Assembly: GCA_038231395.1 (NCBI GenBank)
Contig: JBBRLL010000012.1
Location: 28,413-92,412, forward strand
Length of the DNA stretch: 64,000 bases
Reading direction: 5' to 3'
Source of the DNA: Stagnihabitans sp038231395
GTDB taxonomy: Bacteria > Pseudomonadota > Alphaproteobacteria > Rhodobacterales > Rhodobacteraceae
In this document: positions 16,424-25,472 of the stretch, piece after piece
Layout of the letters: each line of letters begins with the position of its first letter
Numbering within the stretch: position 1 is the stretch's first letter
Position numbers and translations under genes: made by a program
The notes under the pieces: generated by a model
What the model was told of the DNA's origin: nothing
The model's database searches: none
Seen by the model: only the letters and a program-made list of their open reading frames with translations

Positions 16424-17389
16424 TCAAAGCCTTGCGGCACCGTGGCGTCCGGCGACCTTGGCCTCGATCACCTCCCAGATCCGGGCGGCGGTATTGGTGC
16501 CGTCAAATCGTTCGAGCTCCTGGATGCCGGTGGGCGAGGTTACGTTGATCTCTGTCAGATAGTCGCCAATGACGTCGATACCGACGAACACCTGACCCTT
16601 TTCGCGCAACGTCGGGCCGATGGCGGCGCAAATCTCCAGATCGCGCGGGGTGAGGCCGATCATTTCGGGCCGCCCGCCGACGTGCATGTTCGACCGGGTT
16701 TCGCCGGGCTGCGGCACGCGATTTATGGCACCGACCGGCTCGCCATCAACCAAAATGATCCGCTTGTCGCCTTTGGAGACATCGGGCAGGAATTTCTGAA
16801 CGATCAAAGGCTCCCGGCTCATCGAAGTGAAAAGCTCGAACAGGCTGGACAAATTGCGGTCGTTGGGGTCAAGCCGGAAGACACCTGCACCACCATTGCC
16901 ATAAAGCGGTTTGAGGATGATATCGCCGTGGCGCGCCTTGAAGGCACGGAGTGTCGCAAGGTCACGGGCGATAGCGGTGGGCGGGATCAGATCGGGAAAC
17001 TGCAGGACCAACAGCTTTTCCGGACAATTGCGCACCCAGAACGGATCATTCACGACAAGGGTTTTGGGATGGACCATGTCCAGAAGATGGGTCGTGGTGA
17101 TGTAACCCATGTCAAATGGCGGATCCTGTCGCAGCCAGACCACGTCATAGCTGGCCAGATCGACTTCCGCTTCAGGCCCATAGCTCACATGATTGCCGAG
17201 CTCGCGCCGCAGCGTCATGGGAAAGCCGCGGGCCACCACGCGCCCCTCGACAAAGGCCAGACGATCAGGCGTGTAGAAAAACAACTCATGCCCGCGCAAT
17301 TGAGCTTCAATTGCGATTCGGAAGGTGCTGTCTGCGTTGATGTTCACCGACCCGATCGGGTCCATTTGAAAAGCAACATTGAGGGCCAT
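16424..17389 (-). CDS. gshB: glutathione synthetase
   Basis: A 321-residue ATP-grasp enzyme joining gamma-glutamylcysteine and glycine. The N-terminus NVAFQMDPIGSVNINADSTF is diagnostic of bacterial GshB. The ATP-grasp parts are seen as IILKPLYGNGGAGVFRL, VQKFLPDVSKGDKRIILVDG, the glycine-rich SNMHVGGRPEM and the metal ligands in YLTEINVTSPTGIQELERFD. AGGAGACGATC stands before the ATG at 17389, which I chose over an upstream in-frame start. The yraN-gshB adjacency downstream of rsmI is common in this group. Glutathione made here would serve the two GSTs encoded in the window, among others. Confidence 0.96.
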   Translation of the reverse strand: MALNVAFQMDPIGSVNINADSTFRIAIEAQLRGHELFFYTPDRLAFVEGRVVARGFPMTLRRELGNHVSYGPEAEVDLASYDVVWLRQDPPFDMGYITTTHLLDMVHPKTLVVNDPFWVRNCPEKLLVLQFPDLIPPTAIARDLATLRAFKARHGDIILKPLYGNGGAGVFRLDPNDRNLSSLFELFTSMSREPLIVQKFLPDVSKGDKRIILVDGEPVGAINRVPQPGETRSNMHVGGRPEMIGLTPRDLEICAAIGPTLREKGQVFVGIDVIGDYLTEINVTSPTGIQELERFDGTNTAARIWEVIEAKVAGRHGAARL

Positions 17390-17479
17390 GATCGTCTCCT
17401 GGATTTCGCCCCCTTGATGACGCAGCAACGCGCCGGATGCAATTGATCCGAAGGCGGAGAAGATCCGAAACGTAAGAGA

Positions 17480-17851
17480 TCAGGCAGCGAGGGCGTTTTC
17501 GATGATTTCAATCCGCCCAAGATCATCGACCAACGCCACATCAAACCGGATGTCGGTGTTTTGCCCATTGGGTTCGCCACCCACAAACTCCGACGCGGTG
17601 GCCATGATCCGTTGCATCTGGCTGTAGGTCAGATGTTCTGCGGCCAGCGCATGGCTGCTGCTTTTCTTCACCTCGATGAACAGAACTGTTTCGCCTTCGC
17701 GGGCAATCAGATCAATTTCACCAATGCTGCCACGCCAGCGCCGGGCCACCACCGCACGACCGGAGCGGTCATAGAGCTGCGAAACCTGATCTTCGGCGGC
17801 GAGCCCCGCATGATATGACGTCAGCCCTCGCGACCTGCGTACCACGGTCAT
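17480..17851 (-). CDS. yraN: YraN family endonuclease-like protein (UPF0102)
   Basis: A 123-residue protein with the YraN signature GLAAEDQVSQLYDRSGRAVVARRWRG shortened here to AVVARRWRGSIGEIDLIARE. VLFIEVKKSSSHA follows; D and E-x-K in this stretch are the usual PD-(D/E)XK nuclease-like residues. No function has been firmly shown for bacterial YraN, though a role with Holliday-junction or replication proteins has been suggested from the fold. Its ATG overlaps the stop of rsmI as ATGA, so the two are coupled. It precedes gshB by 90 bp. Confidence 0.9.
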   Translation of the reverse strand: MTVVRRSRGLTSYHAGLAAEDQVSQLYDRSGRAVVARRWRGSIGEIDLIAREGETVLFIEVKKSSSHALAAEHLTYSQMQRIMATASEFVGGEPNGQNTDIRFDVALVDDLGRIEIIENALAA

Positions 17852-18717
17852 TCCCGCCGCTCCAACGACAGGGCAAGCTGATAGACTTCACGACGCGGCA
17901 GGCCAAAGGCTTCCGCCACTTCTTTGGCTGCATCTTTGCTGGACTGAGTTTTCAAAGCTTGTCTCAAGGCCTCTTCCACAGTTCCGGCGTCGGCAGCGAC
18001 AGGACTGGCCCGGTCAACCACCAGCACGATTTCGCCCTTGATATCGCGGCCCGCCACACTTTCCGCCAGATCTGCGAGGGTGCCCCGTGTGATCTCTTCG
18101 AAACGTTTGGTCAGTTCGCGGCACAGAGCCGCTTGGCGATCTTTACCAAGTGATTCGAGCATATCACGAAGGCAGGCCTCTATTCGCCTGGGAGATTCAT
18201 AAAATATGAGCGATCCCGGCACGTGAGCGAGGTCACTCAGGGCAGATTTGCGGGCGGCGCTTTTGGGTGGCAGAAACCCTGCGAAGAAAAAACGATCGGT
18301 TGGCAAGCCCGAAACGCTCAAGGCGCACAGCAGGGCAGACGGGCCGGGAGCTGCCAGCACGGTCAAACCTTCGTCGATAGCGGACCGTGCCAGTTGGAAA
18401 CCGGGATCCGCCACCAAAGGGGTTCCCGCCTCGGAGGCATAGGCCACGGATTTGCCTTGCTTCAGCGCCTCGATCAGCCGGGGCCGCATCTGGTCCCCGT
18501 TGTGATCATGGTACGCCAGCACCGGTCTGCCGTTCAGGGGCACGCCGTGGATCTCCATCAGATGGCGCAGCGTGCGGGTGTCTTCTGCCGCCAGCAGATC
18601 GGCGCTGGCCAGAATATCCAACGCCTTCAGGGTGATGTCGCGGGCGGCCCCAATCGGCGTCGCCACGAAATGTAACCCCGGCACGATTGTTCCCGGGTTT
18701 GGCGTCCAATTGGCCAT
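17848..18717 (-). CDS. rsmI: 16S rRNA (cytidine(1402)-2'-O)-methyltransferase
   Basis: A 289-residue SAM-dependent enzyme of the tetrapyrrole-methylase fold that modifies C1402 of 16S rRNA in the decoding centre. The sequence shows LHFVATPIGAARDITLKAL, LLAAEDTRTLRHLM, VAYASEAGTPLVADPGFQL, VLAAPGPSALLCALSVSGLP and SLIFYESPRRI, all RsmI hallmarks. A C-terminal helical tail (SSKDAAKEVAEAFGLPRREV) is the usual RsmI extension. It is divergent from the LpoA-like lipoprotein gene, the same arrangement as rsmI/lpoA in Escherichia coli, which strengthens both calls. Confidence 0.96.
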   Translation of the reverse strand: MANWTPNPGTIVPGLHFVATPIGAARDITLKALDILASADLLAAEDTRTLRHLMEIHGVPLNGRPVLAYHDHNGDQMRPRLIEALKQGKSVAYASEAGTPLVADPGFQLARSAIDEGLTVLAAPGPSALLCALSVSGLPTDRFFFAGFLPPKSAARKSALSDLAHVPGSLIFYESPRRIEACLRDMLESLGKDRQAALCRELTKRFEEITRGTLADLAESVAGRDIKGEIVLVVDRASPVAADAGTVEEALRQALKTQSSKDAAKEVAEAFGLPRREVYQLALSLERRE

Positions 18718-18966
18718 GTTCCGCTCCCGCCTTAACCCTTTGTTTTCTGCGTTGTGACAGTAGAACCATCACTGCCGCTTTGACCCTTCGTGCCTTGCCA
18801 GATCGAAAGGGGGGAACTGCCCCGGTTTTTTCCCTGACTTGCACGAACTGCCCAAGTTTACATCACCTCCTGTTCCGCTTACTCTGCCTTGGGTCAAGGG
18901 GCGAGGGGGGAACGCGGATGGAATCCGGCAAAACCACTGCGCCCGCTGTTGGTCAGGAGTTTTTCG
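18718..18966. promoter_or_regulatory. divergent promoter region between rsmI and the LpoA-like gene
   Basis: These 249 bp must hold both promoters. I see a short G/C hairpin GGGG-AACTG-CCCC followed by GGTTTTTT around 18808-18836, reading on the plus strand, which could be a weak attenuator. No convincing -35/-10 pair is visible. The last part carries AGGAG seven bases before the lipoprotein ATG. Confidence 0.3.
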
Positions 18967-20145
18967 ATGGTTGGTTTTCTGTCCCGAGTGCGCGCGCCGG
19001 TTCTTCGCCTGATTGTGGGCCTTGCAGGCCTTGCTGTGCTGCAAGCCTGCCAAACGGGCACCGCGCCAACCGCCCAAACCGGGTCTTACAATGGAACTCC
19101 GGTGGCTGTGGCCTTGCTGGTGCCGTCAGGCTCGGGTGAGGCGACCGACGATCTGATTGCCACGGGGCTTGAAAACGCGGCCAGGTTGGCGATTGCCGAT
19201 CTGGGCGATGTGAAAATTGACCTGCGGGTCTACGCGACTGCAGCCAACCCCGACACGGCCGCCGCCATGGCCACCAAAGCGGTGGACGACGGCGCAAAAA
19301 TCATCCTCGGGCCCTTCTATGGTCTGGAGGGTGTCAAGGCCGGTGCCGCCGTGGCAGGTCGTGGCGTTGACGTGCTGGCCTTCTCCAACAACGCGGCCAT
19401 CGCGGGGGGCAACGTCTTTATCCTTGGTCAGACATTTGAAGGCACCGCCAGACGTCTGGCCAGCTACGCTGTCTCCAAGGGGATGAGCCGCATCATGATT
19501 GTCTCGGACCAAAACGCAGCGGGCGAGGCGGGGAAGGCCGCGATCCAGGCCGCAGTCGCCGAATCTGGCGGCACGATCGCGGCGGTCGGCACCTATGAGT
19601 TCAGTCAGAACGGCATCGTCCAGGCGGTCACCGACATCGCTGCCTCTGCCAAATCCTCCGGCGCGCAGGCGCTTTTCCTGACGGCCGATACGGGTGGCGC
19701 GTTGCCGCTGCTAACCCAACTGATGACAGAGAATGGCATCGGCCCGACCACGGTCCAGTATATTGGCCTGACACGATGGGATATCCCCTCCGGCAACCTG
19801 AGCCAGCCTGGCGTGCAGGGCGGCTGGTTTGCCGAACCCGACCCCAACCTCGCCCAGCAATTCCTGCTGCGCTATCAGTCGACCAACGGTGCGCCACCCC
19901 ATGCGACGGCGGGTCTGGCCTATGACGGGATTGCGGCGATCGGGGCCTTGATCAAGCAGGGTGGGCCGGGCGCTTTGACAGCGGCGGGCCTGACCCAGGG
20001 GGCAGGCTTTGTGGGCGTCAACGGCATCTTCCGTTTCCTGTCAAATGGCACCAACCAACGTGGGCTGGCCATTGCGCAGATCGTCAACCAGCAGGTCACC
20101 ATCATCGACGCCGCTCCGCATGCCTTTGGTGGGGCTGGATATTAA
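18967..20145 (+). CDS. penicillin-binding protein activator (LpoA-like) lipoprotein
   Basis: A 392-residue lipoprotein. The signal peptide ends in the lipobox LQAC with the lipidated cysteine at residue 28. The rest is a periplasmic-binding-protein type I fold (ALLVPSGSGEATDDLIATGL, KIILGPFYGLEGVKAGA, IMIVSDQNAAGEAGKAAI, LFLTADTGGALPLLTQL). This is the LpoA C-terminal architecture without the TPR half. In enterobacteria LpoA stimulates the peptidoglycan synthase PBP1a from the outer membrane; here the same role is an inference. AGGAG lies seven bases before the ATG. It is divergent from rsmI, as in E. coli, and is followed by glnD with only 2 bp between. Confidence 0.85.
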   Translation: MVGFLSRVRAPVLRLIVGLAGLAVLQACQTGTAPTAQTGSYNGTPVAVALLVPSGSGEATDDLIATGLENAARLAIADLGDVKIDLRVYATAANPDTAAAMATKAVDDGAKIILGPFYGLEGVKAGAAVAGRGVDVLAFSNNAAIAGGNVFILGQTFEGTARRLASYAVSKGMSRIMIVSDQNAAGEAGKAAIQAAVAESGGTIAAVGTYEFSQNGIVQAVTDIAASAKSSGAQALFLTADTGGALPLLTQLMTENGIGPTTVQYIGLTRWDIPSGNLSQPGVQGGWFAEPDPNLAQQFLLRYQSTNGAPPHATAGLAYDGIAAIGALIKQGGPGALTAAGLTQGAGFVGVNGIFRFLSNGTNQRGLAIAQIVNQQVTIIDAAPHAFGGAGY

Positions 20146-20147
20146 GG

Positions 20148-22952
20148 TTGGCAAACCGGGTGAGTGTGGCAGGGGCGGAACCCGGGACGGCAAAAACCAA
20201 TTTGGTGCCGCTCGAGCCGTTGCTGCTGCCTGCCGAAACCGTGCTGGATTTGGCGCCCCTGCGCCTGCGCTTGGCTGACGCCTGCCTGGCCAATCGGTCC
20301 GACGCCCGCGCGGCGCGGGCTGCTGTGGCCGTACTGCTGGCCCAAGCCAAAGCCGCCGCCAATGCCACTCTTGAAACGACCTTCGCCGCTGATCCGCGCA
20401 ATGCGTTGCCGCTGACCCGCAGTCAGGCGCGGATGACGGACGGCCTTGTGCAACTGGCGTTTGAGGCGGCGCAGGCGATCCACCCGTTGCAAGGCGTCAA
20501 TGATGCCGAGCGTCTGTCTGTCGTGGCCGTCGGGGGATTTGGCCGCTCTGAAATGGCCCCGCATTCCGACGTGGATCTGCTGTTCCTGTACCCATACAAA
20601 ATCACCGCCCGCGCCGAAAGTGTCATTGAAACGCTTCTGTACATTCTGTGGGACCTGAAGCTGAAAGTCGGCCACTCGTCCCGCACCGTCAAAGACTGCA
20701 TTCGTCTGGGCCGCGAAGACATCACGATCCGCACTGCCCTGCTGGAGCATCGCCATGTGACCGGCGACGTGGCTTTGGCTGCGGAACTGGATGACAAACT
20801 GTGGTCGGACCTGTTCCGCAACACGGGGCGGGAGTTCATTGAGGCGAAGCTTCTCGAACGGGCCGAACGCCACCGCCGTCAGGGCGGTCAACGCTATGTG
20901 CTGGAACCCAACGTCAAAGAAGCCAAGGGCGGCCTGCGCGACCTGCAAACCCTGTACTGGATCGGCAAATATCTGCACCGCGTGCCCTCGGCTGAGGGTC
21001 TGGTCGGCGCGGGCCTGCTGACGGCTGAAGAATTCGCCATCTTCCGCAGAGCCGAGAATTTCCTGTGGGCGGCGCGCTGCCACCTGCATTACATCACCAA
21101 ACGCACCACCGATCAGCTGACGTTTGACCTTCAGGTCGAGGTGGCAGGGCGGATGAACTACCGCGATGCCGGCGGGCGTCGGGCGGTCGAACACTTCATG
21201 CAGGATTATTTCCGCCATGCCACCCGCGTTGGCGAACTGACCCGGGTGTTTCTGACCGAACTGGAAGCCCGCCACGCCAAACCAGAGGCCAGACTGGCAG
21301 GTTTTCTAAGCCGCCGCAAAGTCTCGACGGGGTTCAAGGTTGTGCAAAGCCGGCTGGATGTGACCGATCCCGCCACCTTCCTGTCCGACCCGCTGAACAT
21401 CTTGCGGGTGTTTGAACAGGCGCTGCGTACTGGTTACCTTTTGCACCCCAATGTGATGCGCTTGATTGCAGCCAATCTTCCGCTGATCGACGACAAGATG
21501 CGCGATGATCCGGCTGCGGCGGAAATCTTCCTGCGCCTTCTGCTGGACCACGGCAACCCCGAACGCGCCTTGCGGCGGATGAACGAACTGGGTGTGCTTG
21601 CGGCCTTCATCCCCGAGTATGAAAACATCGTGGCGATGATGCAGTTCAACGTCTACCACCACTACACGGTGGACGAGCATATCATCCAGTGCATCTCCTG
21701 CCTCGCCCAGATCGAACGTGGCGAGCTGGTGGAGGAACTGCCCGTCGCCTCTGGCATTCTGAAAGCCGGGGTCAACCGCCGGGTGATCTATGTGGCGCTT
21801 CTGCTGCATGACATCGGCAAAGGCCGGCCCGAAAATCACGCGATCATCGGCGCACAGATGGCCCGGCGGATTTGCCCCCGGCTGGGCCTGTCTGCCGAGG
21901 AGACCGAAACGGTGGAGTGGCTGGTGCGCTATCACCTTTTGATGTCAGACATGGCGCAAAAGCGCGACATCAGTGACCCACGCACCGTGCGCGACTTTGC
22001 CAAGGCCGTTGAAACCCGCAAGCGGCTGGATTTGCTGACGGTTCTGACAGTGTGTGATATTCGTGGCGTGGGGCCGGGGACGTGGAACAACTGGAAAGCT
22101 ATGCTGCTGCGCCAGCTTTATGGCCAAACCGCCGACGTGCTGGACGGTGGCTTTGAAACCTTCAACCGCGAGCGCCATGTCGAAGAAAGCCGCGCCGCTC
22201 TGTTGGTCCGCCTGTCAGATTTTACGCCCAAACAAGTCGCTCTGGAAGCCAACCGCCACTATGATCCCTACTGGCAAGGCCTTACGACCGCCGAACAAGT
22301 CGCCTTCGCCCACCTGCTGCTTGGCCTGAAAGACAACCAGATCCGCATCGACCTGCACCCCGAACCCGAACGTGACGCCACCCGCGCCAGTTTTGCGCTG
22401 GTCGATCATCCGGGCATATTCTCACGCCTTGCCGGGGCTTTGGCGCTGGTGGGGGCCAACGTGGTCGACGCGCGCACCTATACCTCGAAGGACGGCTATG
22501 CCACCGCGGTGTTCTGGATTCAAGACATCGAGGGTCACCCCTACGAAGTCTCCCGTCTGCACCGTTTGCGCGACATGATCGACAAGACCCTGAAAGGCGA
22601 GGTGCGTCCGCGCACCGCCCTCGCCGACCGCGACAAGGTGAAAAAGCGCGACCGCGAGTTCCGCTTTCCAACCCATGTCACCTTCGACAATGAAGGATCG
22701 GAAATTTATACCATCATTGAGGTTGATACGCGTGACCGGCCCGGTCTGTTGTACGATCTGACCCGAACGCTGGCCGCCAACAACATCTATATCGCCTCTG
22801 CCGTGATTGCGACGTATGGGGCGCAGGTGGTTGATGCCTTTTATGTCAAGGACATGTTCGGGCTGAAACTGCACGCCAAAAGCCGTCAGGAAAGTCTGGA
22901 CCGCAAGCTGCGGCAGGCCATCGCCGAAGGGGCAGAACGGGCGCAGGGGTAG
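20148..22952 (+). CDS. glnD: bifunctional uridylyltransferase / uridylyl-removing enzyme (PII)
   Basis: A protein of about 934 residues that uridylylates PII signalling proteins under nitrogen limitation and removes UMP when glutamine is plentiful. Domains in order: the nucleotidyltransferase with GGFGRSE at 129-135 and the metal aspartates D141 and D143; a helical linker; the HD domain with LLLHDIGKGRPENHA near residue 552; and two ACT domains starting near 747 (FALVDHPGIFSRLAGALALV) and 855 (VDTRDRPGLLYDLTRTLAAN). The exact start is uncertain. TTG at 20148 has AAGG immediately before it, and GTG codons at 20160 or 20166 are alternatives. It is followed by murJ after one base. Confidence 0.94.
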   Translation: MANRVSVAGAEPGTAKTNLVPLEPLLLPAETVLDLAPLRLRLADACLANRSDARAARAAVAVLLAQAKAAANATLETTFAADPRNALPLTRSQARMTDGLVQLAFEAAQAIHPLQGVNDAERLSVVAVGGFGRSEMAPHSDVDLLFLYPYKITARAESVIETLLYILWDLKLKVGHSSRTVKDCIRLGREDITIRTALLEHRHVTGDVALAAELDDKLWSDLFRNTGREFIEAKLLERAERHRRQGGQRYVLEPNVKEAKGGLRDLQTLYWIGKYLHRVPSAEGLVGAGLLTAEEFAIFRRAENFLWAARCHLHYITKRTTDQLTFDLQVEVAGRMNYRDAGGRRAVEHFMQDYFRHATRVGELTRVFLTELEARHAKPEARLAGFLSRRKVSTGFKVVQSRLDVTDPATFLSDPLNILRVFEQALRTGYLLHPNVMRLIAANLPLIDDKMRDDPAAAEIFLRLLLDHGNPERALRRMNELGVLAAFIPEYENIVAMMQFNVYHHYTVDEHIIQCISCLAQIERGELVEELPVASGILKAGVNRRVIYVALLLHDIGKGRPENHAIIGAQMARRICPRLGLSAEETETVEWLVRYHLLMSDMAQKRDISDPRTVRDFAKAVETRKRLDLLTVLTVCDIRGVGPGTWNNWKAMLLRQLYGQTADVLDGGFETFNRERHVEESRAALLVRLSDFTPKQVALEANRHYDPYWQGLTTAEQVAFAHLLLGLKDNQIRIDLHPEPERDATRASFALVDHPGIFSRLAGALALVGANVVDARTYTSKDGYATAVFWIQDIEGHPYEVSRLHRLRDMIDKTLKGEVRPRTALADRDKVKKRDREFRFPTHVTFDNEGSEIYTIIEVDTRDRPGLLYDLTRTLAANNIYIASAVIATYGAQVVDAFYVKDMFGLKLHAKSRQESLDRKLRQAIAEGAERAQG

Positions 22953-22953
22953 A

Positions 22954-24531
22954 ATGAAACCGCAATCTTTGGTTCAAAACATCCTGACGGTGGGGGGCTG
23001 GACGCTGGTGTCACGTGGCACCGGCTTTGCCCGGGACGTGATGATGGCGGCTTATCTGGGCACCGGACCGCTGGCTGAAGCCTTCCTTGTGGCCTTCTCG
23101 CTGCCCAACATGTTCCGCCGGTTCTTTGCCGAGGGCGCTTTCAACATGGCCTTCGTGCCCATGTTCGCCAAAAAGCTGGAGGCGGGCGAAGATGCGCAAG
23201 GCTTCGCGCGTGACGCCTGGAACGGCATGGTGACGGTGCTTTTGGCCTTTACCGTTGTGGGAACCATTGCCATGCCCCTGCTGGTCTGGGCGATGGCATC
23301 CGGCTTTGTGGGCGACGCGCGATTTGATCTGGCGGTGGAGTTCGGGCGGATTTCGTTCAGCTACATCCTGTTCATCTCGCTGGTCGCCCTGTTGTCCGGC
23401 ATCCTGACCACCCATGGCCATTTCTCCGAAGCCTCGCTGGTGCCTGTCGTCATGAACCTCGTCTTTATCGCCGCGATGTGGCTGGCAGCTTGGATGGGCT
23501 GGGACATGGGGCGGACCCTGTCCTGGACAGTCCCGGTGACAGGCATCGCACAACTCGCCTTCACCTGGGTTGCGGCGCGCAGGATGGGGTATACCTTCAC
23601 CCTTGGCTGGCCGCGTTGGACGCCGGACCTCAAACGTCTTGCGCTGATCGCGGGCCCGGCGGTTCTGTCGGGCGGCGTGGTGCAGATCAACATGTTGGTC
23701 GGGCGGCAGGTTGCCTCTTACACCGATGGGGCCGTGGCGTGGCTGACCTATGCCGACCGGCTGTATCAACTGCCCTTGGGTGTTGTGGGGATTGCGATTG
23801 GCACCGTCCTGCTGCCCGACCTGTCGCGCCGTTTGCGAGCCGGCGATGCAGAAGGGGGCAAAGCTTCGCTGAACCGGGGGGCGGAGTTTGCGCTGGCGAT
23901 GACCCTGCCCGCTGCCGTGGCGCTGATGGTGATCGCAACACCGCTGTGTTCGGTGCTGTACCAACGCGGCGCCTTCACCACGGCTGACTCCAATGCCACA
24001 GCGCTGGCACTGGCGATCTACGGCGCGGGCTTGCCTGCCTTTGTGCTGCACAAGGTCTTGCAGCCCCTGTTCTATGCACGAGAGGACAGCCGCAGCCCGT
24101 TCACCTTTGCCATCGCCTCAATGATCACCAACGCTATTCTGGCGGTTGGTCTTATGCCGTATCTTGGCTTTTCTGCTGCCGCCTTGGCCACCACCTTGTC
24201 CGGCTGGGTGATGGTCTGGCAACTGTGGCGCGGGTCGCGCAAGATGGGCGATCAGGCCCGGTTCGACGCCCGATTTATGCAGCGCTTGCCGCGGATCGTG
24301 CTGGCCGCCGTGGGGATGGGGGCGGTTTTGTACGGCGCGGCGTGGGGGATGGCGCCGATGCTCCACCTTCACCTGTGGCGTTATCTGACGCTTTTGGCGC
24401 TGTGCCTGATCGGGGCCGTCACCTATTTCGCCACCGGGGCCGCGATCGGAGCTTTCCGCCTGTCGGACTTTGCCGAGCTGCGCCGGGGTCGCGATCGCCG
24501 CAGCGTGGCGCGCGACGGGGATGCGGGCTGA
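22954..24531 (+). CDS. murJ: lipid II flippase MurJ
   Basis: A 525-residue membrane protein with about fourteen hydrophobic helices that flips lipid II across the inner membrane for peptidoglycan synthesis. The opening VQNILTVGGWTLVSRGTGFARDVMMAAYLG and the segment FSLPNMFRRFFAEGAFNMAFVP (both shortened by the family's conservation to FRRFFAEGAFNMAFVP) are characteristic MurJ/MviN sequences with the functional arginines. VLYQRGAFTTADS is the conserved loop of helix 9-10. It lies one base after glnD; the glnD-murJ pair is standard in alphaproteobacteria, followed by trpS, which is also nearby here. Confidence 0.96.
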   Translation: MKPQSLVQNILTVGGWTLVSRGTGFARDVMMAAYLGTGPLAEAFLVAFSLPNMFRRFFAEGAFNMAFVPMFAKKLEAGEDAQGFARDAWNGMVTVLLAFTVVGTIAMPLLVWAMASGFVGDARFDLAVEFGRISFSYILFISLVALLSGILTTHGHFSEASLVPVVMNLVFIAAMWLAAWMGWDMGRTLSWTVPVTGIAQLAFTWVAARRMGYTFTLGWPRWTPDLKRLALIAGPAVLSGGVVQINMLVGRQVASYTDGAVAWLTYADRLYQLPLGVVGIAIGTVLLPDLSRRLRAGDAEGGKASLNRGAEFALAMTLPAAVALMVIATPLCSVLYQRGAFTTADSNATALALAIYGAGLPAFVLHKVLQPLFYAREDSRSPFTFAIASMITNAILAVGLMPYLGFSAAALATTLSGWVMVWQLWRGSRKMGDQARFDARFMQRLPRIVLAAVGMGAVLYGAAWGMAPMLHLHLWRYLTLLALCLIGAVTYFATGAAIGAFRLSDFAELRRGRDRRSVARDGDAG

Positions 24532-24548
24532 ACCTTCGGCGACCAGAC

Positions 24549-24566
24549 GCACCCTTGAAGGGGTGC
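24549..24566. terminator. short hairpin between convergent murJ and rhomboid gene
   Basis: GCACCC and GGGTGC pair around TTGAAG, 17 bp after the murJ stop and 8 bp from the convergent rhomboid stop. The stem is short (6 bp) and followed by TAAAAGA rather than a T-run. It is a weak candidate for a shared transcription stop. Confidence 0.3.
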
Positions 24567-24574
24567 TAAAAGAT

Positions 24575-25282
24575 CTACCTGCCCCTGATGCGCGCTACAA
24601 CCCGGGCCCAGCCGCCGGGGCTTACCGCAAACGACAGCAAAAATCCGGTGATGAAACCGGCCAGTTCCGCCGTCCAATCCCAGCTTGCCGGTTGATCAAT
24701 GCCGTATGCGACCAGCGAAAACACCCCGAACAGGACGCGTATCCCCATCAGAAACCCGATCAGCCGGAATGCGCGCAACTGCCCGGTTCCCTGCGCCGCC
24801 GCGTTCATCCAGCTGACATAGGTGAAAGCGCCAATCAGCCCATAGACCGCCGGATAGCCGCCAATCAGCGGCGCGTGGGTGTAGGGGATCGCAGTATAGG
24901 CCAGCGCTGCCACAAGGCCAGATGCCACAAACACCAGCAAAACCGCCCACCAGCGAAACATCTCACCGACGAATTTGCTGAGTGCCAGCAAGAGCACAAT
25001 CACAAAAACCGCCTGGGTGACATCCGCGTGGACGAATGAGTACGTGAAAGGCCGGTACAGCCCATCGTTCGGATATTGCCGCAAAGCCAGCATCTCGCGC
25101 AGGTAATCGGGCGAGAAGGCAAAGTACTGCATCGCTTGCACGCGCCAGCCAATCGCCGTAGGCCCGCCGACCACTCCGCTGGCGCCTGCGTTCAACACAA
25201 CTTCCATCGCGATCATCGGCAAGGCCAGCGCCCAAGTCACGGCGGGAAGCGGGTTGATCGGGGCTTCGTTCAAATCCGTCAT
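24575..25282 (-). CDS. rhomboid-family membrane protein lacking catalytic residues (pseudoprotease)
   Basis: A 235-residue protein with about six membrane helices and the rhomboid layout. After an N-terminal helix come the L1 loop with RPFTYSFVHADV (H85) and the helix-4 segment GGYPAVYGLIGAF at 141-153. Helix 6 reads AELAGFITGF at 205-214. Active rhomboids have GxSG at the helix-4 start and AHxGG in helix 6. Here the serine position is Tyr143 and the histidine position is Glu206, and the oxyanion Asn is absent, so proteolysis is not expected. GAGG five bases before the ATG at 25282 supports this start. It probably acts like iRhom or derlin relatives, binding membrane proteins, but this is an inference. 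Confidence 0.72.
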   Translation of the reverse strand: MTDLNEAPINPLPAVTWALALPMIAMEVVLNAGASGVVGGPTAIGWRVQAMQYFAFSPDYLREMLALRQYPNDGLYRPFTYSFVHADVTQAVFVIVLLLALSKFVGEMFRWWAVLLVFVASGLVAALAYTAIPYTHAPLIGGYPAVYGLIGAFTYVSWMNAAAQGTGQLRAFRLIGFLMGIRVLFGVFSLVAYGIDQPASWDWTAELAGFITGFLLSFAVSPGGWARVVARIRGR

Positions 25283-25472
25283 ATTGCCTCGCATTGTGAT
25301 CGCAAGGGTGTTTGACAGAACCCCACAACGATCTCATTTCCTTGTCAGTCGCGTGAGCGCAAAGGAAAACCGGCTTCCCAGCTCCGCATCACGCGCGCTT
25401 CCGGGCCATTGTTGACGACCCCGCCGCACAGCGATAAAGGCAAGCGCAGCCTTTAGCCAGATGGAGCCTTTC

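Noticed and set aside
20142..21275. 377-codon minus-strand frame opposite glnD
   Set aside because: The plus strand carries the GlnD nucleotidyltransferase motifs; the opposite frame has none.
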